A DNA stretch of 64,000 nt from Reyranella sp. (GTDB lineage: Bacteria > Pseudomonadota > Alphaproteobacteria > Reyranellales > Reyranellaceae), in assembly GCF_004297405.1 (NCBI RefSeq), contig NZ_SCVC01000036.1, forward strand, positions 240,154-304,153. Direction: 5' to 3'. The translations under genes and the position numbers were made by a program. This document shows, piece after piece, positions 42,988-51,504 of the stretch. The first letter of the stretch is position 1. Each line of letters begins with the position of its first letter. Under the pieces are notes generated by a model. It made no database searches and was not told the DNA's origin. It saw only the letters and a list, made by a program, of their open reading frames with translations.

Positions 42988-44264
42988 GAACGTCGATACC
43001 TTGCAAAGAGGGCGTAAGCAGAAGCGCCGGCCAGGACCAGCACGGCGAGATAGGCAAAGAGCGCGCGGTAGGCTTCTTCCGGTAGCGCCCCCGTCGTCAC
43101 ACCCACTGGCATGAACGACTCCATGATGAAGCCGCTGACCGGCTGGGTGATGCCGACGCCGACGAATACCCAGACATTGATGGAGGTGAGCGACCGGCCG
43201 CGCAGGCGGTCGTCGAACAGCGAGCGGCCATGCTCGATGATCGCCGGGAAGAAATTTGAGAAGAGCCCGAAGACCAGCAGTACGGCGATCAGCGCTGCAG
43301 TCGGAATATTCGACCACAGCGCGAGGGTCGTCATGCAGGAGAAGCTGATTCCGGCAAAGCACAACACCACGGGCCGCGGCGTCCCCAGGCGCCCAGCGAA
43401 CCAGCCCGCCAGGAAGATGCCGACGGTACCAAGTGCCGCCATGGCAAACAGCAGGCGGCCGGTTACAGATGTCCCGAGCCCGTGGATGTCGATCATGTAG
43501 AGGCCAAGCCACAGGCCACGGATCGCGAAGTTGGTCGAGTAGCCGATCAGCGCGGCGCCGATCAGGCCGGGCATCGCCGGATGACGGAAGATTTCCCCAA
43601 GACCGCGAATCACCGACAGGAGCGGCTCGGGTTCGCGCTTCGTCCAGTCGGATCCGGGTGGCGCATCGCGCACGACGAACAGCATCAGCACGGCCGAGAC
43701 CAGAATGCCGAAAATGGCGACAGAGAAACCCCAGCGCCAACCGATCCAGCCCATGATCCAGACGAAGGGCTCGGTGGCGCTGAGATTGCCGATATAGCCC
43801 AGCGACATCATGGTGGCGGAGAGCGTCGCAAAGCGCTTCGGCGGCCACCACCGCGCGATCAGCACGATCGCCCCCATGAACACCGCCGACGTGCCAAGGC
43901 CCAGCACGAACATGCCCGCCGTCAGCTCCTCGAAGCTCTTGCCGAAGGCGAAGAGCAATCCGCCGACGACGCCGAGGAACAAGGTGAGTGCCACCGTGAG
44001 GCGTGGCCCGTAGCGGTCGAACAGCACCCCCGACGGGATCTGCATCAGCGCGATGCCCCAGAAGAAGGCGCCCGTCACCGTGCCGAGTTGCTCGGCGCTG
44101 AGACCGATCTCGGTGCGGAGCGTCGGCCCCAGCACGCCAGTCACCGACCGGGTGAACTGGCAGAGGATGAAACAGGCAGCGGCGATGGCGAACAACCAGA
44201 TGCGGCCGCGACGAACGGCGGGCGAATCATAGTCGACGGAGGAAGCAACAGCTGAGGTACTCAC
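42984..44264 (-). CDS. MFS transporter of the MarR-controlled module
   Basis: This 426-residue protein has twelve membrane segments and motif A variants (SGVLFDRYGPRLTVALTLFL in loop 2-3; GWFAGRLGTPRPVVLCF in loop 8-9). It begins MSTSAVASSVDYDSPAVRRG. It belongs to the organic-anion or hexuronate-like part of the MFS by general appearance, and the direction of transport cannot be read from the sequence. It lies 10 bp after marR and overlaps the thioesterase gene by 4 bp. The promoter shared with the divergent oxygenase operon suggests it imports the substrate or exports the inducer. Confidence 0.86.
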   Translation of the reverse strand: MSTSAVASSVDYDSPAVRRGRIWLFAIAAACFILCQFTRSVTGVLGPTLRTEIGLSAEQLGTVTGAFFWGIALMQIPSGVLFDRYGPRLTVALTLFLGVVGGLLFAFGKSFEELTAGMFVLGLGTSAVFMGAIVLIARWWPPKRFATLSATMMSLGYIGNLSATEPFVWIMGWIGWRWGFSVAIFGILVSAVLMLFVVRDAPPGSDWTKREPEPLLSVIRGLGEIFRHPAMPGLIGAALIGYSTNFAIRGLWLGLYMIDIHGLGTSVTGRLLFAMAALGTVGIFLAGWFAGRLGTPRPVVLCFAGISFSCMTTLALWSNIPTAALIAVLLVFGLFSNFFPAIIEHGRSLFDDRLRGRSLTSINVWVFVGVGITQPVSGFIMESFMPVGVTTGALPEEAYRALFAYLAVLVLAGASAYALFARYRRS

Positions 44265-44274
44265 GGGGCGGCGA

Positions 44275-44781
44275 CTATAGCGACGACGCCCTCACCTTCT
44301 CCAGCAACTCTATCAATGTTCGTGTTTCGGCGGTCGAAAGAGCCGACGCGATTCGTGCTTCGTGCGCGCGCACCAGTTTTGCGAAACGCGCTAGCGCTTT
44401 TGCACCGACGGGTGTCAAAGCCAGCGCGTGCGTGCGGCCGTCGGTCGGCGAGCGACGACGCACCAGAAGGCCCCGTCCCTGCAGACGATCGAGAATGGGC
44501 ACCAGGGTCGAGCGGTCGATACCGAGCGCACGGGCCAGCGCCATCTGGCTCAGGCCCGCATTACGATCGACCAGCACCAGCAACCCGAACTCCCCTGGCG
44601 TCAGCGCCTCGCCGGCCGCCGCGAAGGTGGCCGCGAAATCGGCAAAGACGGCAGACTGTGTGCGGCGCAGCGCGTAGCCCATCAGGGAGGGCAGCAGGCC
44701 GCGATCGAGGTCCCGGGCAGCGGGCTTGCCGTCAGCCTTCGTTCCGGGGTCTTCTGCAGGCATGGTGGGTGGACGGCCCAT
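44275..44781 (-). CDS. MarR family transcriptional regulator
   Basis: This 168-residue winged-helix regulator has the MarR pattern: a helical N-terminus (GYALRRTQSAVFADFAATF), the recognition region SQMALARALGIDRSTLVPIL, the wing DRLQGRGLLVRRRSPTDGRT, and the C-terminal dimerisation helix. MarR proteins usually repress a divergent operon and themselves until a phenolic or acyl-CoA ligand binds. Start at ATG 44781 or, possibly, ATG 44763. A perfect 7-5-7 palindrome at 44803-44821 lies between this gene and the divergent oxygenase operon and is the likely binding site. Confidence 0.93.
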   Translation of the reverse strand: MGRPPTMPAEDPGTKADGKPAARDLDRGLLPSLMGYALRRTQSAVFADFAATFAAAGEALTPGEFGLLVLVDRNAGLSQMALARALGIDRSTLVPILDRLQGRGLLVRRRSPTDGRTHALALTPVGAKALARFAKLVRAHEARIASALSTAETRTLIELLEKVRASSL

Positions 44782-44802
44782 CTACAGAGTGGTAAACGGA
44801 GA

Positions 44803-44821
44803 TTGTTTGTACATCAAACAA
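44803..44821. promoter_or_regulatory. Probable MarR operator, perfect 7-5-7 palindrome
   Basis: TTGTTTG (44803-44809) and CAAACAA (44815-44821) are perfect reverse complements around TACAT. The size and AT-rich arms are typical of MarR sites, in otherwise GC-rich DNA. It is 21 bp from the marR start codon and 17 bp from the start codon of the divergent flavoreductase gene, where binding would block both promoters or transcripts. Confidence 0.72.
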
Positions 44822-44838
44822 ATTATTACGCTTATCCA

Positions 44839-45876
44839 ATGAGCTTCAAAGTACGCATCGCCCAGGCCGACCGAACCATCGACGTGCCGACCGGCGCCAC
44901 CATTCTGGAGGCCGCCCTCGATGCCGGCATCTCCTATCCGTTCGGCTGCCAGTCCGGCAATTGCGGCGCCTGCAAGTCGCACCTCGTGAAGGGCGAGGTC
45001 ACGATGGAGGGCTACTCGGAGTTCGCCCTTTCCGATGACGAGAAAGAGCGCGGACTGATCCTCGCCTGCCGCGCTGTGCCCTGGGAAGAGAGCGAGGTCG
45101 CCTGGCTCGAGGAGGACGATCTGATCGTCCATCCTCGCCGCCTGCTGGCCTGCAAGGTGGTCGGCCTCGACGATGCCACGCACGACATCAAGCGCATCCG
45201 CCTCGAGATCGTCTCGGGCGGGCCGTTCGACTTTTCGGCCGGCCAGTTCGCCTCGGTCACCTTCGAGGGCTGCCCGCCGCGTGATTATTCGATGGCCAAC
45301 GTGCCGGGCGACCCGATCCTGGAGTTCCACGTCCGCCGCACGGCCGGCGGCGCCACCAGTATGCATGTCGCAGAGAAGCTCGCGATTGGTGATAGCGTGC
45401 GGGTCGAGGGACCGTTTGGCCCCTCCTATCTACGCGAGGCCCATCGCGGCCCGATCATCGCCGTCGCCGGCGGCTCGGGCATGGCGCCGATCAAGTCGGT
45501 GATCGAACGGGCGCTGCAGAAGGAACTGCCGCAGCATATCTATTTCTATTTCGGCGTTCGCACCGAGCGCGATCTCTACCTGCACGACCATTTCGCGGCC
45601 CTGGCCGAGAAGCACAAGAACCTGCACTTCGTGCCGGTGTTGAGCGAAGCCGGCCCCTCGTCGCTGCGCAGCGGCCTGGTCCATGAGGCAGTCGCCGCGG
45701 ACTTCGATGAGCTCGACGGCTGCAAGGCCTATCTCGCCGGCCCGCCGGTCATGGTCGAGGCAGCGACGCGGTTGTTCGAGGAGCGCGGCATGCGTCGTAT
45801 CGACATCCATGCCGACCCTTTCTACACCGCCGCGGAGATGGCGAGCGCCAACAAAAAGACGGGAGCGGAACTATGA
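44839..45876 (+). CDS. 2Fe-2S ferredoxin/FAD/NAD(P)H reductase of a multicomponent oxygenase
   Basis: This 345-residue reductase has an N-terminal plant-type ferredoxin domain with cluster ligands Cys37, Cys42, Cys45 and Cys77 (GCQSGNCGACKS and LACRA). The FAD-binding barrel has PRDYSMAN, and the NAD(P)-binding domain has VAGGSGMAPIKSVIERA. The order ferredoxin-FAD-NAD matches PhhP/XylZ-type electron donors of phenol hydroxylases and ring oxygenases. ATG 44839 (MSFKVRIAQADR) is the first codon with a credible ferredoxin start. It begins the five-gene operon and overlaps the SDR gene by 4 bp, so it should deliver electrons to the di-iron protein encoded two genes downstream. Confidence 0.92.
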   Translation: MSFKVRIAQADRTIDVPTGATILEAALDAGISYPFGCQSGNCGACKSHLVKGEVTMEGYSEFALSDDEKERGLILACRAVPWEESEVAWLEEDDLIVHPRRLLACKVVGLDDATHDIKRIRLEIVSGGPFDFSAGQFASVTFEGCPPRDYSMANVPGDPILEFHVRRTAGGATSMHVAEKLAIGDSVRVEGPFGPSYLREAHRGPIIAVAGGSGMAPIKSVIERALQKELPQHIYFYFGVRTERDLYLHDHFAALAEKHKNLHFVPVLSEAGPSSLRSGLVHEAVAADFDELDGCKAYLAGPPVMVEAATRLFEERGMRRIDIHADPFYTAAEMASANKKTGAEL

Positions 45877-46805
45877 CAGGCCTTCTCGACGGACGCGCAG
45901 CGATCGTCACCGGCGCCGGCCGCGGGATCGGCCGCGCCATCGCCGAAGCCCTGGCGGCCGAAGGCGCGAGCGTCATCGTGGCCGACAATGGCGCGTCGAT
46001 CGCGGGCGATGGCGGCGATCCCGAAGTGGCGCGTGAGGCAGCAAAGGCCATCGGCAAGAAGGCAATCGCGTTCAGCGAAAGCGTGGCCTCTCCCGGCGTC
46101 GCCAAGCAGCTCGTGGATCTCGCGGTCAAGAACTTCGGCGGCGTCGACATCGTCGTGAATAACGCCGCCATCCTGCGCGACGCTTTCGTTTTCCGCGCCG
46201 ATCCCGGCGACTGGGATGCGGTGATCCGCACCAACCTGTCGGCCGCCTTCTACCTGATCAATGCCGCTTCCGGTGTCATGCGCGACCAGGGCAAGGCCGG
46301 TCGTGGTGGTAAGGACGGCTATGACTGGGGCCGCATCGTCAACATCGTCTCCTCGGCCGGCCTCTACGGCAATCTCGGCCAGGCCGCCTACGCCAGCGCC
46401 AAGGCGGGCCTGTTTGGCCTGACGCGCGTCACGGCAATGGACCTCGCCCGCGCGCAGATCACCGCCAATGCCGTGGCGCCGTTTGCCCGCACGCGCGTGA
46501 CCGACATCATCCAGCCCGCCAACGACGCGCAGAAGACCTACAAGGAACGCGCGCTGAAGATCGGCGCCCACCATGTCGCCAATCTCGTGACGGCACTCTG
46601 CTCGCCCGCCGGCAAGAGCATCACCGGCCAGCTCCTGGGCGTGCGCGGCCGCGAGGTCTTTCTGTTCGGCCAGCCACGGCCTGTTGCAAAACTGGAAGCC
46701 GGCGCACCATCGAGCCTCGCGCAGGATCTTTCGGCCAAGCTCGGCGGCCAGTTCACCGATCTCACCACCGATCTCGAAGCCTTCAACACCGAACCTCTCG
46801 TCTGA
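45873..46805 (+). CDS. SDR family NAD(P)-dependent oxidoreductase
   Basis: This 310-residue SDR has TGAGRGIGRAIAEAL, the NNAAILRD motif, active-site Ser in IVSSAGLYGN and the Tyr-x3-Lys motif YASAKAGLFGL. The longer-than-usual length and the C-terminal tail (about residues 245-310) resemble (3R)-hydroxyacyl-CoA dehydrogenase-type SDRs of the multifunctional enzyme 2 family, so a hydroxyacyl-CoA substrate is plausible. It starts with an ATGA overlap with the reductase and is followed 11 bp later by the di-iron oxygenase gene. Confidence 0.88.
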   Translation: MTGLLDGRAAIVTGAGRGIGRAIAEALAAEGASVIVADNGASIAGDGGDPEVAREAAKAIGKKAIAFSESVASPGVAKQLVDLAVKNFGGVDIVVNNAAILRDAFVFRADPGDWDAVIRTNLSAAFYLINAASGVMRDQGKAGRGGKDGYDWGRIVNIVSSAGLYGNLGQAAYASAKAGLFGLTRVTAMDLARAQITANAVAPFARTRVTDIIQPANDAQKTYKERALKIGAHHVANLVTALCSPAGKSITGQLLGVRGREVFLFGQPRPVAKLEAGAPSSLAQDLSAKLGGQFTDLTTDLEAFNTEPLV

Positions 46806-46816
46806 GGAGAGCGACT

Positions 46817-47524
46817 ATGACCCAGCCGATCATCGTCAAGACCGTCGAAGAGCTGAAGGACGCCCCCGAGGAATATCGCGAGGCCGTGGCCAAGCTGGTG
46901 ATCAGCCATGCCGTCAACGAACTCTATGGCGCCCAGGTGTTCGACGAACCGGCGATCGCCTATGCGCCGACGCCCTACGCCAAGTGGCTGACCTGCCGGG
47001 TCGCCATGGAAGAGTATGGTCATCACGTGCGCTTCAAGCAGCTCGGCGTGCAGATGGGCATTCCCGAGCAACGCATGGTCCCCGGTACTGGCAAGCGCCC
47101 GCTCTCCATCTTCGAGTTTCCGCTCAAGACCTGGGAGGAGTTCGTCGCCATCAAGCTTTTGGCTGACCTCGCCGAGATCCTGCAGGTCGAGGACCTTCTG
47201 CACTGCACCTTCCACCCGCTGCGCAACCTGGCGCGCGCCACGATGCCGGAGGAGCGCTTCCACGCGCAGTTCGGCGAGGATTTCACCGCCGAGCTGATCA
47301 AGACGCCAGAGGGCAAGGCCACGCTGCAGGCCGCCATCGACGAATACTTCCCCTACCTGCCTTCCTTCTTCGGTGGCTCGAAGTCGAGAAACAATGAGGT
47401 GTTCCGCAAGTGGAACATCAAGCAGCGCACCAACGACGAGATGCGTGCCGACTTCATGACACGCGCGACCGAAGTCGCGACCAAGTACGGTCTCACCTTG
47501 CCGGAGGTCCGGCAGGCCGCGTGA
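46817..47524 (+). CDS. PaaA/PaaC-like di-iron oxygenase (phenylacetic-acid catabolic protein family)
   Basis: This 235-residue ferritin-like protein has two E-x-x-H motifs 80 residues apart, MEEYGHH (Glu66, His69) and PEERFHAQF (Glu146, His149), with further acidic candidates in SHAVNELYGAQ (Glu35) and LLADLAEILQVED (Glu120 or Glu125). That is the four-helix ligand plan of the phenylacetyl-CoA epoxidase family. It is shorter than PaaA, and no PaaB, PaaC or PaaD partner is encoded nearby, so the enzyme may be homomeric or pair with the unknown downstream protein. Electrons would come from the ferredoxin-type reductase at the head of the operon. Substrate unknown. Confidence 0.85.
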   Translation: MTQPIIVKTVEELKDAPEEYREAVAKLVISHAVNELYGAQVFDEPAIAYAPTPYAKWLTCRVAMEEYGHHVRFKQLGVQMGIPEQRMVPGTGKRPLSIFEFPLKTWEEFVAIKLLADLAEILQVEDLLHCTFHPLRNLARATMPEERFHAQFGEDFTAELIKTPEGKATLQAAIDEYFPYLPSFFGGSKSRNNEVFRKWNIKQRTNDEMRADFMTRATEVATKYGLTLPEVRQAA

Positions 47525-48078
47525 AACCCGCCGCCGTCCTGCCGCTCGCCCCGCTCGACAGGCTGAGAGCGGAGGCTCGTGCCGCGTCGTGGTTCGCCGC
47601 TCTCGGTGAGCCTCTGGTCGAGGGTGACCTCGCCGATGCCGAAGCCTACGCCAGCGCGCTCGACCTTGGCCCGCTCTCGATCGACCTGGCACATGATTGG
47701 CCCGAAGCGGAACGACTCCTGAAGTCACCCGACTGGTCATCCGCCTGGTGGGATCGCGAAGAGGCCCAGCGCCGCACTCTGCTAGGCCAAGCGGAAACGC
47801 TCCATGGTGAGCGGGAGCTCTGGACGGTGCTCACGGAACTCACGACGGACGTGGGTGAGTTCGTACACGGCAAGGCAGCCACGGCCGCAGCCCGCATGGG
47901 GGACGCCGCCAAGGCCTCCGTTCATGTCGCAGCCGGTGCTGCTTCGCAGGCTGTCTATCAACTCGCGGTCGCGCGGATGGCCGGCGAAACCGCATCGCTC
48001 TTCGAAAGCAAGTTCCGTCTGTTCGCCTCCGGCCGCTGGCCGCTCGGTGTCGTGGGCACTAGGCTGATCCTCTTCTGA
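47521..48078 (+). CDS. Unrecognised 185-residue protein coupled to the di-iron oxygenase
   Basis: I do not recognise this family. GTG 47521 overlaps the oxygenase stop (GTGA), so it is translated with it. The protein is predicted helical, with an acidic, Trp-rich middle (DWPEAERLLKSPDWSSAWWD), then an Ala-rich region (about residues 105-145). The distinctive C-terminus reads ESKFRLFASGRWPLGVVGTRL. No signal peptide, membrane helix or Cys/His cluster is seen. The position and coupling suggest a second subunit, an assembly factor or a coupling protein of the oxygenase, but no motif proves this. Confidence 0.7.
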   Translation: MKPAAVLPLAPLDRLRAEARAASWFAALGEPLVEGDLADAEAYASALDLGPLSIDLAHDWPEAERLLKSPDWSSAWWDREEAQRRTLLGQAETLHGERELWTVLTELTTDVGEFVHGKAATAAARMGDAAKASVHVAAGAASQAVYQLAVARMAGETASLFESKFRLFASGRWPLGVVGTRLILF

Positions 48079-48090
48079 GAGGGTTCAGTC

Positions 48091-48927
48091 ATGTCTTCTT
48101 ATGCGACGCCGCCGCGCACGACCGGCCGGCTGAAGCGCCCCTTCGGCACTCTTTACTATGAAGTCACCGGCAGTGGTCCGGCGCTGCTGTTCGCCCATGG
48201 GCTGGGCGGCAATCACCTGAGCTGGTGGCAGCAGGTCGCGCACTTCGCGCCGCATTACACGTGCGTTACCTTCGCTCATCGCGGATTTGCGCCCTCGGAT
48301 GCAATCGCAGACGGCCCCGACCCTGCCGACTATGCCGACGATCTCGCGGCCCTAATCGACCATCTGAAATTTTCCGATGTCCGCCTGGTGGGACAGTCGA
48401 TGGGCGGCTGGACGATGCTCGAATACACGCTGGCCCATCCCGACAAGGTGAAGGCGCTGGTGCTGAGTTCGACGTCCGGCACGCTCGATCGTCGCGGCAG
48501 CGATCCGTCGGGTGGAAAGAACTATGATGCCTGGTTGAAGGACGCCGACGCGAAGATCGCCGACGGCATGGCCAAAGGCATTCATCCCGCCGTCGGTGCG
48601 TCAGCGGCGAAGCGTTGGCCGGCGCTTCACCTTCTCTATCGCAGCATCGACGAGATGGCTGGTACGCTCGACAAGGTGAAGCTGCGCGAGGGCTTGCGTC
48701 GCACCGCAACGCGCACGCTCGCCGACCTGAAAACGTTCCGCGTGCCGACCTTCCTGATCGCAGGCGGCGAAGACACCGTCTTCCCGGCGTTCCTCGCAAG
48801 CGCCATCGCAGCAAACCTGCCCTGCGGCGAAGCCGAGATAATCTCGGACTCCGGACACTCGCCATATTTCGAGCAGGCCGCTACGTTCAATGCACTGGTC
48901 GACGCGTTCCTCGCGCGACAGCGCTAA
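48091..48927 (+). CDS. Alpha/beta hydrolase of the di-iron oxygenase operon
   Basis: This 278-residue hydrolase has LLFAHGLGGNHLSWWQQV (oxyanion loop), FAHRGFAPSD, nucleophile elbow VGQSMGGWT (Ser103), acid region AGGEDTVFPAF and catalytic His in DSGHSPYFEQ. It matches the family of ring-cleavage hydrolases, lactonases and haloperoxidase-like esterases. It follows the unknown 185-residue gene by 12 bp and closes the operon, so it may open a lactone or hydrolyse the product made by the oxygenase. The actual substrate cannot be assigned. Confidence 0.88.
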   Translation: MSSYATPPRTTGRLKRPFGTLYYEVTGSGPALLFAHGLGGNHLSWWQQVAHFAPHYTCVTFAHRGFAPSDAIADGPDPADYADDLAALIDHLKFSDVRLVGQSMGGWTMLEYTLAHPDKVKALVLSSTSGTLDRRGSDPSGGKNYDAWLKDADAKIADGMAKGIHPAVGASAAKRWPALHLLYRSIDEMAGTLDKVKLREGLRRTATRTLADLKTFRVPTFLIAGGEDTVFPAFLASAIAANLPCGEAEIISDSGHSPYFEQAATFNALVDAFLARQR

Positions 48928-48942
48928 TTGAAGGGGAATGAG

Positions 48943-49944
48943 TTGTTGCAGCTTGGTCGTTTTCCGCGCGTGCGTCTTGGACATCTGCCGACACCCCTCG
49001 AACCCATGACGCGACTCAGTGACCGTCTCGGTGGCCCGCGCCTCTGGATCAAGCGTGACGATTGCACGGGCCTCGCCACCGGCGGCAACAAGACCCGCAA
49101 GCTCGAATATCTGGTCGCCGATGCGCTGAGCCAGGGTGCCGATACGCTGATCACCCTGGGCGCACTTCAATCGAACCATGCCCGGCAAACCGCAGCCGCT
49201 GCAGCCAAGGTCGGCCTGAAGTGCATTCTCGTTCTCGAAGAGCGTGTCTCACAGCCGACCGAAGCCTATCGCCACAACGGCAATATCCTGCTCGACCGGC
49301 TGCTCGGCGCGACGTTGAAGTACGTACCGCGCGACACGCAGATGGTGGAGGCAGGCGAGCGCGCAGCCGACGACGTGCGCCGCGCCGGCGGCAACCCGTA
49401 CATCATTCCCGTTGGAGGCTCGAACCCGATCGGCGCGTTGGGTTATGTCGGTTGCGCGGCAGAGATCCTGCAGCAGGCGGCCGACCTTGGCATTCGCCTC
49501 GACCGGGTTGTCCACGCCACCGGCAGCAGTGGCACGCAGGCCGGATTGATCGCCGGCTTCGACGGGATGCAAAGCGGTGTGCGCGTGCTCGGCATCACTG
49601 TCGGCCGGCCTCGCGGTGTTCAAGAGAAGAACGTCGCCGCTCTGGTCGACGAAACCTGGGCACATCTCGGCCTCAAAGGCGCCGCGCCACATGACAACAT
49701 CGAAGCCAACGACGCCTATTTCGGCGAGGCCTATGGCATCCCGACGCCGGCAATGAAGGAAGCGGTCCAGCTCCTGGCCGAGACCGAGTCCCTGCTGTTC
49801 GATCCGGTCTATTCCGGCAAAGCCATGTCGGGCCTGATCGACCTGATCCGCAAGGGCACATTCGGCAAGGACGAAAACATCGTCTTCATTCACACTGGCG
49901 GCCAGGCTGGACTCTTCGCGTACGAGCCCGCCTTCGCGGCCTGA
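48943..49944 (+). CDS. D-cysteine desulfhydrase/ACC deaminase family PLP enzyme
   Basis: This protein of about 333 residues belongs to the PLP fold type II family. It has LGHLPTPLEPMTRLSDRLGG, the PLP-Lys loop TGGNKTRKLEYL, TLGALQSNHARQTAAAAA, HATGSSGTQAGLIAGF and a C-terminal FIHTGGQAGLFAYEPAF. The family deaminates D-cysteine, other D-amino acids or 1-aminocyclopropane-1-carboxylate to 2-oxo acids. The start is uncertain: TTG 48943 is preferred for the AAGGGG 6 bp upstream; TTG 48928 is the other choice. An M81 protein follows by 11 bp, and the two probably work on related D-amino-acid compounds. Confidence 0.85.
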   Translation: MLQLGRFPRVRLGHLPTPLEPMTRLSDRLGGPRLWIKRDDCTGLATGGNKTRKLEYLVADALSQGADTLITLGALQSNHARQTAAAAAKVGLKCILVLEERVSQPTEAYRHNGNILLDRLLGATLKYVPRDTQMVEAGERAADDVRRAGGNPYIIPVGGSNPIGALGYVGCAAEILQQAADLGIRLDRVVHATGSSGTQAGLIAGFDGMQSGVRVLGITVGRPRGVQEKNVAALVDETWAHLGLKGAAPHDNIEANDAYFGEAYGIPTPAMKEAVQLLAETESLLFDPVYSGKAMSGLIDLIRKGTFGKDENIVFIHTGGQAGLFAYEPAFAA

Positions 49945-49955
49945 AGGAGGAGACC

Positions 49956-51491
49956 GTGTCCAAGGACAATCCGCGGATCGCCGTTCTCGGTTTCGCCATC
50001 GAGTGCAACCGGTTCGCACCGGTCACCACGGCGGAAGATTTCGAGCATGACGTCGATATCCGCGGCAACCGGATCGTGAGCGAAGCCCGTTCGGGCAAAT
50101 CGATCACCCTGCCCGACTTGCCGGGCTTCTTTACCGAGATGGATCGCACCGGCACCTGGACACCCGTCCCGCTGCGCGTCGCGCTGGCGCAGCCCGGCGG
50201 GCCGGTCGACGGAAACTTCTTCAAGGCCTATCTCGCCGAGATCGAGGCCAGCCTGCAATCGGTGTTGCCGGTCGATGCGATCTTCGTCGCCTGCCATGGC
50301 GCAGCTCTCGCCGAAGGCACCGACGATCCTGACGGCGACCTGTTCGAGATCCTGCGCCGCGTGGCTGGGCCCGACGTGCCGATCGTCGCGGTGTTCGACC
50401 TGCACGCCAATGTCTCGCGCAAGATGATCGACAATCTAGACGTCTTCGTGGGCTATCTCGAAAACCCGCACGTCGACATCTACGAGCGCGGCGTCGAAGC
50501 AGCCAAGCATATGCGCGAGCTGCTGGCCGGAACGCGCACGGCGATCGAGATGGTCAAGATCCCGCTGGTGCCACCCCAGATCGCGCTGCTGACGGCGCGC
50601 GGCCCCTACGCCGATCTCATCAAGTACGGCCAGACCAAGGTCGGCGGCGATATCCTGAATGTTTCGGTGATGGCGGGCTTCGCCTACAGCGACAGCCCCA
50701 AGAATGGCCTCACCGCCGTAGTGACGGCGCGCAACGGCAACCGCCAGGCCGCCGCCGAGCTGTCGCTCGATATTGCCAAGCGCGCCTGGGACATGAAGGA
50801 GCGCTTCAAGCGGGCCATGATGTCGCTCGCCGACGCCACGCAGCTCGCAACCTCCGTCGGCCGCGACAAGCGGCGCAAGCCGATCGTCTTAGCCGACGTG
50901 GCTGACAATCCCGGCGGCGGTGGCCGCGGCAACACCACTTATCTGCTGCGCGCCTTGAGAGGCGCCAAGGCACAGGGCGTCATTCTCGGCGTCTTCAACG
51001 ATGCCGCCCTGGCCGCCAAGGCGCATGAGCTGGGCGAAGGCGCGATCTTCACCGCTTCGTTCAACACGCAAGAGCACCAAGAGTTCTCCCTGCCCTTCGA
51101 TTGCGAAGCGAAGGTGATCAAGCTCTCGGACGGCAAGTTCCTTGGCCGCCGCGGCGTGCTGAAGAACGTTTCCGCCGACATGGGACCATCGGCCTTGCTC
51201 GACCTCGGCGGCATCCAGGCGGTCGTCATCACCATCCGCTGCCAGTGCATGGATCCGCGCCAGTTCGAGATTTTCGATCTCGATATTGCCCAGGCAAGGG
51301 TCGTCGTGGTGAAGAGCCGGGGCCATTTCCGCGGCGGATTCGACGAGTTCTTCAAGCCCGAACAGATCTACGAAGTCGACTGTCCGGGCTTGACGTCCCC
51401 GGTGCTCGCGAACTTCACTTGGACAAAGCTGCCGCGGCCGGTCTACCCGCTCGACGAGGAAACGACCTGGAGCCCGCCCGCGACCGGCTGA
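49956..51491 (+). CDS. M81 family metallopeptidase (MlrC-like)
   Basis: This 511-residue protein shows the MlrC/M81 pattern: the opening RIAVLGFAIECNRFAPVTT, AIFVACHGAALAEG with a metal-binding His, VFDLHANVSRKM with Asp and His ligands, ENPHVDIYERG, and a C-terminal domain with LADVADNPGGGGRGNTTYLL. MlrC opens linearised microcystin peptides; most relatives act on unknown peptides or D-amino-acid derivatives. GTG 49956 follows GAAGGAGGA. It is co-transcribed with the D-cysteine desulfhydrase-like gene and convergent with the pirin gene (13-bp gap). Confidence 0.9.
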   Translation: MSKDNPRIAVLGFAIECNRFAPVTTAEDFEHDVDIRGNRIVSEARSGKSITLPDLPGFFTEMDRTGTWTPVPLRVALAQPGGPVDGNFFKAYLAEIEASLQSVLPVDAIFVACHGAALAEGTDDPDGDLFEILRRVAGPDVPIVAVFDLHANVSRKMIDNLDVFVGYLENPHVDIYERGVEAAKHMRELLAGTRTAIEMVKIPLVPPQIALLTARGPYADLIKYGQTKVGGDILNVSVMAGFAYSDSPKNGLTAVVTARNGNRQAAAELSLDIAKRAWDMKERFKRAMMSLADATQLATSVGRDKRRKPIVLADVADNPGGGGRGNTTYLLRALRGAKAQGVILGVFNDAALAAKAHELGEGAIFTASFNTQEHQEFSLPFDCEAKVIKLSDGKFLGRRGVLKNVSADMGPSALLDLGGIQAVVITIRCQCMDPRQFEIFDLDIAQARVVVVKSRGHFRGGFDEFFKPEQIYEVDCPGLTSPVLANFTWTKLPRPVYPLDEETTWSPPATG

Positions 51492-51504
51492 CGGAGAGCG
51501 AGCC

